This document shows positions 1-4,965 of a stretch of DNA of 6,997 nt, piece after piece. This stretch comes from Betaproteobacteria bacterium. Lineage in GTDB: Bacteria; Pseudomonadota; Gammaproteobacteria; Burkholderiales; Burkholderiaceae. A model generated the notes under the pieces. It saw nothing but the letters and a program-made list of their open reading frames with translations. It did not search any database and was not told the DNA's origin. The position numbers were made by a program, and so were the translations under genes. Every line of letters begins with the position of its first letter. The first letter of the stretch is position 1. The stretch is from assembly GCA_015654605.1 (NCBI GenBank), contig JAATGO010000311.1:1-6997 (forward strand), written 5' to 3'.

Positions 1-743
1 CAATTAAAGTCGCCTTGGTAATATTTTCGAATTAAGGCAATCATGCTGTTGACAATGGCAAGCTCAACATTCCCCCCCAGACCAGCATCAACGGTAATCG
101 TCTGACGCTGACTATGACGTGCATCCGTTGTCCAACCTCGGAATACATATTGCGCCACTCGAGGCCCTTTGCTGACAATTTCAAATATCCCGTTAGTACC
201 ACCAGCGGCCTTACGTTCCTGAAATGCAATATTGGCACGCGCAATATCATTTGCAGAAGGCTCCGCTTCCGCAGCACGTGCGGCTGCATTTTCTTGTGCC
301 GCAGCCTGTTCTTGCTCTTGACGCTGCGCACGTCTGGCATTAATCGAGGCCATCATATCCATCTGGGGTGCTTGCTGAGAAGATGATGGTGTAGGCAATG
401 TCGCCACTGTTGATGGCAATTTCGATGTAACGGGGCGCGCTGGTCGGCGCGGCGCTACTGGGCGTGGCTGCGGCACTTTCTTGACCACGTTCTTAGCAGG
501 CACAGGAACAGGAGGCTTTTCAATCACACGAGCAGGAACCTTTGGCGCAGTATTCTGCACTAGCGTCACCTCTAATGGAGCATGTTTTATGCTCGATTGG
601 ACAGTCAACTTTTCATGGTTTTGCCAAAGGCAAAATAACAATACCGCATGGATCAAAATTGACAAAACGAACCCAATAGCGGTTCGGTACTGCGCACGCT
701 TTTTCTGGAATAGTTGAGAAAATAATGGCTGGGAAATCGTCAT
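1..743 (-). CDS. TonB/TolA-like proline-rich inner-membrane-anchored protein, partial (C-terminus outside window)
   Basis: An uninterrupted frame runs from an ATG at 743 off the left edge, giving 247 residues without a stop. The layout is TonB-like. A short basic cytoplasmic start (KKRAQYR, residues 14-20) is followed by one membrane segment (about 21-40), a Pro/Lys/Val-rich stretch (about 65-125, e.g. EKPPVPVPAK) and an Ala/Glu/Gln-rich, probably coiled-coil stretch (about 132-182). A globular part then begins near residue 184 (NGIFEIVSKGPRVAQYVFRG). That part resembles uncharacterised Burkholderiales proteins more than the classical TonB C-terminal domain; this is from memory, not a search. 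The likely role is as a periplasm-spanning envelope protein, and energy transduction is not shown. The ATG lacks a good ribosome-binding site. An in-frame TTG at 758, preceded by AAGG at 767-770, is an alternative start adding five residues. Confidence 0.75.
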   Translation of the reverse strand, partial: MTISQPLFSQLFQKKRAQYRTAIGFVLSILIHAVLLFCLWQNHEKLTVQSSIKHAPLEVTLVQNTAPKVPARVIEKPPVPVPAKNVVKKVPQPRPVAPRRPARPVTSKLPSTVATLPTPSSSQQAPQMDMMASINARRAQRQEQEQAAAQENAAARAAEAEPSANDIARANIAFQERKAAGGTNGIFEIVSKGPRVAQYVFRGWTTDARHSQRQTITVDAGLGGNVELAIVNSMIALIRKYYQGDFN

Positions 744-1033
744 ACCATGCAGCAGCAAGCGTATAGCCTTATGTGGAGGTCAATCTTCTCAATATCTGAT
801 CAGTTAAAAATGACGGAAGCCCGTCATACGGGCTTCCTGAATTTCTATCACTTTACCAGTTTTTTACTCATCTGCCAGTGTTAGCAGTGCCAAATTAAAA
901 ATTAAGTAATAAAATTAATGCTTTAGAACGATGGTCGATTGAAAAGCCACTACCGAATACTCCCCAATATTCCCACCTGCTCACGTCAGACAGCGTCGTA
1001 GTATAGCAAACAGTGGCCGTAGCGTCATTGTCG
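744..1033. other. Intergenic region between lipoprotein and TonB-like gene
   Basis: Apart from the hairpin at 815-837, no gene is supported here. Both flanking genes lie on the minus strand, so this is the 3' side of the lipoprotein gene and the 5' side of the TonB-like gene. The part at about 890-920 is markedly AT-rich. Frames that cross the region are continuations of frames opposite or out of phase with the lipoprotein and show no family resemblance. I saw no convincing -35/-10 pair in the roughly 70 bases between the hairpin and the TonB-like start. Confidence 0.6.
815..837 (-). terminator. Strong hairpin, probable intrinsic terminator
   Basis: A perfect 10-base-pair GC-rich inverted repeat (ggaagcccgt / acgggcttcc) encloses a 3-base loop. 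Read on the minus strand it is followed four bases later by a run of five T (810-806), as expected for a Rho-independent terminator. The plus-strand side has only TGAATTT. It lies about 200 bases past the stop of the small lipoprotein gene and would end that transcript. It also sits only about 70 bases before the start of the downstream same-strand TonB-like gene. Confidence 0.7.
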
Positions 1034-1282
1034 TTAGCGATGATATCCGCCTCGTCCCCAGCCGCCATGTCGACCGCCCCAACCACCGTGAGAACCGCCC
1101 CAACCATGACTATATCCATAGCCAAAGTATACCGTCGGTGCAGGAGCAACATACACTGGCGCAGAAGCATAGCCATAGGGAGCATATCCATAAGGAGCAT
1201 ATCCGCTTTGCTCTGGGTATGGCGCATAGGCAACACAACCTCCCAACAACAAAAGTGGTATTAACAATAGCCAACGTCGCAT
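1034..1282 (-). CDS. Small Gly/Tyr/His-rich lipoprotein
   Basis: The 82-residue product starts with a type II signal peptide: Arg2-Arg3, a leucine-rich hydrophobic core, then the lipobox Leu13-Gly14-Gly15-Cys16. Val follows the cysteine rather than Asp, so by the usual +2 rule the lipidated protein should go to the outer membrane. The mature part has no recognisable domain. It is low-complexity: YAPYG-type repeats (about residues 27-40), a Val/Ala/Pro-rich middle (APVYVAPAPTVY), then a Gly/Trp/His-rich tail (GWGGSHGGWGGRHGG). The start at 1282 is firm because AAAGGAGG (1288-1295) lies 5 bases upstream. Short lipoproteins of this composition are common in proteobacteria and mostly uncharacterised. 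Histidine-rich tails can bind metals, but nothing here proves that. The gene is divergent from the glycerate kinase and followed by the hairpin at 815-837. Confidence 0.8.
   Translation of the reverse strand: MRRWLLLIPLLLLGGCVAYAPYPEQSGYAPYGYAPYGYASAPVYVAPAPTVYFGYGYSHGWGGSHGGWGGRHGGWGRGGYHR
1165..1209. repeat. 15-base tandem repeat inside the lipoprotein gene
   Basis: About three copies of a 15-base unit (gagcatatccataag on the plus strand; the first copy at 1165-1179 is diverged and the last incomplete) encode the GYAPY repeats of the lipoprotein. The unit is a multiple of three, so gain or loss of a copy would keep the reading frame. Confidence 0.7.
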
Positions 1283-1287
1283 CGTAC

Positions 1288-1295
1288 CCTCCTTT
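1288..1295 (-). promoter_or_regulatory. Strong ribosome-binding site of the lipoprotein gene
   Basis: The minus strand reads AAAGGAGG, almost fully complementary to the 3' end of 16S rRNA, with a 5-base spacer to the ATG at 1282. It decides the start codon and suggests efficient translation. Confidence 0.8.
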
Positions 1296-1441
1296 CTAAC
1301 AATAATGCTCTGCCAACAACATCGGCACCAGTAGCATTACCATTTGTTACTCAGATTGCAAATATCGCTAAAACCACTACAAAATCGCTACATTACCCGA
1401 CCGTATATTGCCAAGGTGCCTCTTTTCAGTTTTTATCACGC

Positions 1442-1471
1442 CTGGCAACTCACTCTTGGCACCGTTATAAT
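1442..1471 (+). promoter_or_regulatory. Candidate sigma-70 promoter for glycerate kinase
   Basis: A perfect TATAAT box (1466-1471) is preceded, with an 18-base spacer, by CTGGCA (1442-1447, four of six matches to TTGACA). It lies about 100 bases upstream of the kinase start in the 288-base divergent intergenic region. Transcription would start near 1478, leaving a leader of roughly 90 bases. No operator or riboswitch fold was recognised in the leader. Confidence 0.45.
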
Positions 1472-1571
1472 CGCTGACAGAACGTATTAGAAGAACAATC
1501 ATTTGAGACTATTCCCTCAACCAAAAGTTACCATCACATCGGACTTTCATTTTTTATAGACTTATCTATCC

Positions 1572-2714
1572 ATGCATCCCTCTGCCCCTATTATTGTTAT
1601 TGCTCCCGACTCCTTTAAAGGATCACTCTCAGCAGCAGAAGTCGCTCACGCTATTGGTACGGGCGTATTAGCAGCCATTCCCAATGCACAAATACGCTTA
1701 TGCCCCATCGCCGATGGTGGCGAGGGAACATTACAAGCCTTGTTGCAGGCTGGGGGGAAACTCCAACACATTGAAGTCAATAACGCTGCAGGTGCCACAC
1801 ACAAAGCAGCCATTGGTCTCCTGCTTGATGGTAGTGCCGTCATCGAATCAGCAGAAATTGTTGGTTTGACCGATAGCCATGGCACATCTATCCCTGTGGA
1901 ACAGCGTAACACTTATGGTATTGGGCAAGCATTACTAACACTACTTGATACTGGAGTGCGTCGCTTTCTGATTGGCCTGGGTGGTAGCAGCACAAATGAT
2001 GGTGGTGTAGGAATGTTAGCAGCACTCGGGCTTAAGCTATACGATGACACTGGTACCGAATTACCACCATTGCCTTCAGTATTGGAACAGGTTGTACGCA
2101 TCGATATCAGCGGTCTGGACCGTCGCCTCCAGGAGATCGATATTATTGCCATGTCCGATGTCGATAATCCTCTGTGCGGAGAACATGGTGCCACTGCTAT
2201 TTTTGGGCCCCAAAAGGGCGTGCAAAAGCATCAAGTGCCATCATTAGATCGTGCATTAGCGCACTTCGCCGCATTGCTAGAAGCAGCCTCCCTGCGTTCA
2301 GCCTCTCAGCAACCCGGTGCAGGGGCAGCTGGCGGACTCGGCTATGCATTACTGATGCTGGGGGCTCAATTTCGCTCCGGTGCAGAAACCGTTGCCGATT
2401 ATGTTCAGCTTGATCAGGCACTAGAAAATGCAGACTGGCTCATTACTGGCGAAGGACGGAGTGATGCACAAACATTACATGGTAAAGCACCTTTCATTGC
2501 GTCCCAACGTGCTCGCAAAGTCGGAGTCATGAGTAGCCTGCTGTCAGGTAGTATTGAGCAAACGTCGCTACCACAATTGCAACGCAACTTTTCGGGTTGC
2601 TTTTCTATCGTCTTTGGACCAACCTCACTGGAAAATGCACTCACCAATGCGAAAGAACTTCTTCAGGATAGTGCTGAGCAAATAACACGCTTGTGGCAGG
2701 TGAGCCGTACCTAA
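1572..2714 (+). CDS. glxK: Glycerate 2-kinase (GarK/GlxK family)
   Basis: This cytoplasmic enzyme phosphorylates D-glycerate with ATP to 2-phosphoglycerate, feeding glycerate from glyoxylate, glycolate or sugar-acid breakdown into lower glycolysis. All family blocks are present in order over 380 residues, the normal length: APDSFKGSLSA (11-21), PIADGGEGT (45-53), GLGGSSTNDGGVGML (135-149), SDVDNPLCGEHGA (195-207), FGPQKG (211-216), GAAGGLGYAL (251-260) and TGEGRSDAQTLHGKAP (292-307). The ATG at 1572 is the only plausible start, since an in-frame TAG lies at 1557-1559 and the first conserved block begins 10 residues in. No clear ribosome-binding site precedes it. The gene stands alone: divergent from the lipoprotein and convergent with the broken acetyltransferase. 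No glyoxylate-pathway genes are adjacent. The symbol is a family-level choice; garK would serve equally well. Confidence 0.95.
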   Translation: MHPSAPIIVIAPDSFKGSLSAAEVAHAIGTGVLAAIPNAQIRLCPIADGGEGTLQALLQAGGKLQHIEVNNAAGATHKAAIGLLLDGSAVIESAEIVGLTDSHGTSIPVEQRNTYGIGQALLTLLDTGVRRFLIGLGGSSTNDGGVGMLAALGLKLYDDTGTELPPLPSVLEQVVRIDISGLDRRLQEIDIIAMSDVDNPLCGEHGATAIFGPQKGVQKHQVPSLDRALAHFAALLEAASLRSASQQPGAGAAGGLGYALLMLGAQFRSGAETVADYVQLDQALENADWLITGEGRSDAQTLHGKAPFIASQRARKVGVMSSLLSGSIEQTSLPQLQRNFSGCFSIVFGPTSLENALTNAKELLQDSAEQITRLWQVSRT

Positions 2715-2718
2715 GAAG

Positions 2719-2746
2719 ATACACACTAAGATGCGCATAGGTGTAT
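2719..2746. terminator. Weak stem-loop between convergent genes
   Basis: ATACAC (2719-2724) pairs with GTGTAT (2741-2746), and CTA/TAG extends the stem across a one-base bulge around a 9-base loop. A wider repeat, TAAGAAG (2712-2718, overlapping the kinase stop) with CTTCTTA (2775-2781), could enclose it. There is no T-run on either side, so terminator function is only a guess from its position between convergent genes. Confidence 0.25.
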
Positions 2747-2790
2747 TGATATTGTGGCCAGCCTAGGCAATACCCTTCTTATCAATCCCA

Positions 2791-3297
2791 TCACACTAGT
2801 GACTGCACCATATATTGCGCCTTGCTATCGTAACTTGCCATTTTGTTTCGTAATGCTGATGCGTGCGCCTCATCCGCCCAAGGAACGAAGCCTTGTCTTT
2901 GCCAGTAGCTCCCGGAATCCCCCACAGCCACTAATGCCAACATGGATAACTTGTGCTCTATAGCCACTTTCTTGACATGTTGCATCAACGAAGACCCCAG
3001 TCCCATTTTTCTTGTATGCGACAACAACGCTACATCGTGGATGTACAAACACTCTGCTTGTTCTGGCAAATGAGAGAGCAACGAATTAAGCCGAGGCGGA
3101 GCTCCCAGTAGCGCAGGATGGGAAATCGCATACCCCGCAATCACACCATCTTTTAGTGATGCGACCTTGCATCCTTCAGGAAATAATGTCAGTCACTCTG
3201 CAAACACCTCTTCAGTTTCTGGATAATCTACATGTACATGCTCTGCAATGTTCATCACTACGGGCAAATCGGACACTCTCATCTGACGCCATAGCAT
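2791..3297 (-). pseudogene. GNAT-family N-acetyltransferase gene interrupted by one in-frame TGA
   Basis: The minus-strand frame from ATG 3297 to the TGA at 2791-2793 encodes 168 codons and reads as a GNAT acetyltransferase, except for a TGA at 3195-3193 (codon 35). Before it comes MLWRQMRVSDLPVVMNIAEH and after it LTLFPEGCKVASLKDG, in the same frame. The acetyl-CoA-binding motif R-K-M-G-L-G follows strand 4 at about residues 96-101 (IHDVALLSHTRKMGLG), and YWQRQGF near the C-terminus is typical of the fold. GGAGGT (3303-3308) five bases before ATG 3297 marks the ancestral start. A CGA-to-TGA change would explain the stop. A shorter product could begin at GTG 3144 (117 residues), but it would lack the N-terminal strand and helices and has no evident ribosome-binding site. 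The acceptor substrate is unknown. TGA also ends this gene and pheT, so it is not a reassigned codon. Confidence 0.85.
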
Positions 3298-3302
3298 TTT
3301 CC

Positions 3303-3308
3303 ACCTCC
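3303..3308 (-). promoter_or_regulatory. Ribosome-binding site of the ancestral GNAT gene
   Basis: GGAGGT on the minus strand sits 5 bases before ATG 3297. Its preservation shows that translation originally began upstream of the internal TGA, and so favours a recent nonsense mutation over a gene that starts after it. Confidence 0.7.
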
Positions 3309-3370
3309 AGTATCTTTTCCGCTCTGATGATTTGCGCTAACAACAGCACAAATTTCCCCGTGGAAATAAT

Positions 3371-3384
3371 AGTATATCTATACT
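3371..3384. promoter_or_regulatory. Small dyad overlapping a possible -10 box upstream of the GNAT gene
   Basis: AGTATA-TC-TATACT is a 6-2-6 inverted repeat in which each arm reads TATACT, a five-of-six match to the -10 consensus, on one strand. The minus-strand copy (3376-3371) could be the -10 element of the acetyltransferase gene, about 75 bases before its start. No good -35 was found for either direction. It may be a promoter, an operator or chance. Confidence 0.25.
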
Positions 3385-4103
3385 GAAATACAGCCAGCGG
3401 ACGACAGGAATACTATCGCCTCGTGACGAGACCTCAAAATATCAATTAAAGGATCCAATTTAAAAAAGCGCATTGGACGAAAAAATACGCAACGCAAGTG
3501 CAAGATTGTTGTACGGGGGCTCTGAGTTGCTGGCAAATGTATTTAGCTACCTAGACCAATTGAGCCCGATCGACATGTCCACTATGCAGGTCAATGACAT
3601 GGCCAATAGCTTCATCGTAAATGAACGCAATGCACGAACCACCCAAAGTACTACATTGGGAAAAGCCACATACCGGGCTGGTATTGTGAGAAGACATAGT
3701 GTTCACCATCGAACCGATGATTAACCAAGGCCATCATGACATCGGAACCAAAGAGGATGGCTAGACAGTCGTTACGAGAGATGGGAAATTATCAGCACAG
3801 TTCGAGCATACAGTGCAGTGACACGAAACGGTGTACGGATTTTGACACTGCGCCACGGGAAAAGGCCGTCAAGCTGATCCAACCGGTCACAGCTATTGCG
3901 TTGCAGATCGTCCTTGATCAACTCGATAATCAACGTGACCATTCAACAAAGATAACACCGCCCTCCAGTTCCAGTAAATAGTCTGCGAGTCACTGGAGCA
4001 AGATGGAACCAAGATCAAAATAAAAACAAAAATGAATAAAGGGAAAATGAATGAAAGACAGCATGAATAAAACCAGAAGCTAGCTTCATCGCTACGCCAT
4101 AGC

Positions 4104-4505
4104 CTAGGGTTTCAACAAATGCAGAATATCTGTCAGATTATTTCGTAAGGTGTCAATTTCCATTGCATTGAGAGAAACCTCAGCCTGCTGCTCTCCTGGC
4201 AAATCTGCCAACTGCTGCATCTCCAATAAATGCCCGTCCAGTTTATTTCTGGCACCACTGATGGTAAAACCCTGCTCGTATAGCAATTCACGAATACGGC
4301 GAATCAACAGCACTTCATGATGTTGATAGTAACGCCTATTCCCACGACGCTTGACTGGTTTAAGCTGAGTAAACTCTTGTTCCCAATAACGCAACACATG
4401 TGGCTTTACACCACATAAATCACTCACTTCGCCAATCGTAAAATAACGTTTGGCAGGAATAGGAGGTAAGACAATTGCTGTCGGTTTATTAATGCGTTCG
4501 TTCAT
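4104..4505 (-). CDS. MerR-family transcriptional regulator
   Basis: The 133-residue protein has one MerR winged-helix DNA-binding domain. It contains YFTIGEVSDLCGVKPHVLRY (about 21-40), WEQEF, KPVKRRGNRRYYQHHEVLLI (about 49-68) with the usual basic wing and Arg-Tyr-Tyr, and IRELLYEQGFTISGARNKL (about 71-89). A short, probably helical dimerisation tail (to about 133) follows. There are no cysteine metal-site pairs or large effector domain, so the inducer, if any, is unknown. It is probably an accessory regulator of the kind found after ihfA in many betaproteobacteria. The ATG at 4505 lies 3 bases after the ihfA stop and has no strong ribosome-binding site, which suggests translational coupling. 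The gene is last in the pheT-ihfA-merR unit; no tRNA gene was recognised downstream. Confidence 0.9.
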   Translation of the reverse strand: MNERINKPTAIVLPPIPAKRYFTIGEVSDLCGVKPHVLRYWEQEFTQLKPVKRRGNRRYYQHHEVLLIRRIRELLYEQGFTISGARNKLDGHLLEMQQLADLPGEQQAEVSLNAMEIDTLRNNLTDILHLLKP

Positions 4506-4508
4506 GAA

Positions 4509-4922
4509 TTAACTAACCAGCCCCACCGTGACATCATCAGAATTTTCCACCATTTCCTTGAGCTTTTGGCTCGCATGAAAGGTAACAACACGACGTGCTG
4601 TAATAGGAATTTCTTCCCCTGTTTTAGGGTTACGTCCAGGCCGCTGTGGTTTATCTCTTAATTGAAAATTACCAAAGCCAGATAGCTTAACCGCTTCACC
4701 ACGTTCCAGGGCATTTCTAATTTCACCAAAGAACGTTTCTACCATATCTTTTGCTTCTCGTTTATTCAAACCAACTTGCTCAAACAAAAGTTCTGCCAAC
4801 TCAGCTTTTGTTAGCGTTGGTAAATTTTTCTCTGCTTGCGAACGTTCCTGCGCTTGCAGCATTGCCCGTTGTAGGTCGGCATCCAGCATAGATCGAAATT
4901 CATTTGAATTAACATTGTTCAT
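4509..4922 (-). CDS. ihfA: Integration host factor subunit alpha
   Basis: IhfA pairs with IhfB to form a sequence-specific DNA-bending nucleoid protein used in recombination, replication and transcription control. The core matches the family closely: [42 protein letters not shown], then the DNA-contacting arm signature [14 protein letters not shown] and [13 protein letters not shown]. From the ATG at 4922 the product is 137 residues, longer than the 99 of E. coli IhfA. About 35 polar residues precede LTKAEL. The frame also has an ATG at 4985 that would add 21 residues and overlap the end of pheT by 20 bases; the 4922 start is preferred because it clears pheT and better fits family lengths. 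Neither start has a convincing ribosome-binding site. The gene lies 43 bases after pheT and 3 bases before merR, so cotranscription is likely. Confidence 0.93.
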   Translation of the reverse strand: MNNVNSNEFRSMLDADLQRAMLQAQERSQAEKNLPTLTKAELAELLFEQVGLNKREAKDMVETFFGEIRNALERGEAVKLSGFGNFQLRDKPQRPGRNPKTGEEIPITARRVVTFHASQKLKEMVENSDDVTVGLVS

Positions 4923-4965
4923 GACGGAAAGCTCGCTTGTTCTTCCATAACAATTTGCAGGTATC

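Larger units (their letters stand above)
3298..4103. other. Long gene-poor region, no recognised gene
   Basis: About 800 bases separate the acetyltransferase start from the merR stop. Two tandem plus-strand frames are open: 3473-3724 (TTG start, 83 codons, no ribosome-binding site at a useful distance) and 3736-3981 (ATG, 81 codons, AAGG at 3727-3730). Neither product has a membrane segment, known motif or recognisable fold. The minus strand also has protein-like but interrupted runs, e.g. around 3740-3580. Other structure includes a 7-base stem CTCCAGT/ACTGGAG (3963-3969 with 3992-3998), three ATGAATAAA-like repeats (4032-4071) and the palindrome GAAGCTAGCTTC (4076-4087) before a T-rich minus-strand stretch. 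The palindrome could weakly terminate the merR transcript. The region may be the remains of a decayed gene, but I cannot name one. Confidence 0.5.

Noticed and set aside
895..1264. Open frames overlapping the lipoprotein gene (minus 895-1236, plus 1013-1264)
   Set aside because: They arise from the repetitive codons of the lipoprotein in other frames. The lipoprotein has a signal peptide, lipobox and strong ribosome-binding site; these frames have none.
3193..3195. TGA in the acetyltransferase as a selenocysteine or reassigned codon
   Set aside because: TGA is used as a normal stop at the end of this gene and of pheT. There is no family reason for selenocysteine at this place and no selenocysteine insertion hairpin was evident just after it.
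3581..3740. Protein-like minus-strand frame in the gene-poor region
   Set aside because: It reads partly like protein but has no ribosome-binding site and no recognisable family. Continuing it requires changing frame and passing stops, so it is not a supported gene.
4006..4103. tRNA gene after merR
   Set aside because: A tRNA-Pro gene often follows merR in betaproteobacteria, so I looked for one. No cloverleaf-like sequence or TTCGA-type T-loop is present.
3298..4103. Insertion sequence remnant
   Set aside because: No transposase motif, paired terminal inverted repeats or target-site duplication could be seen. The short palindromes are isolated.
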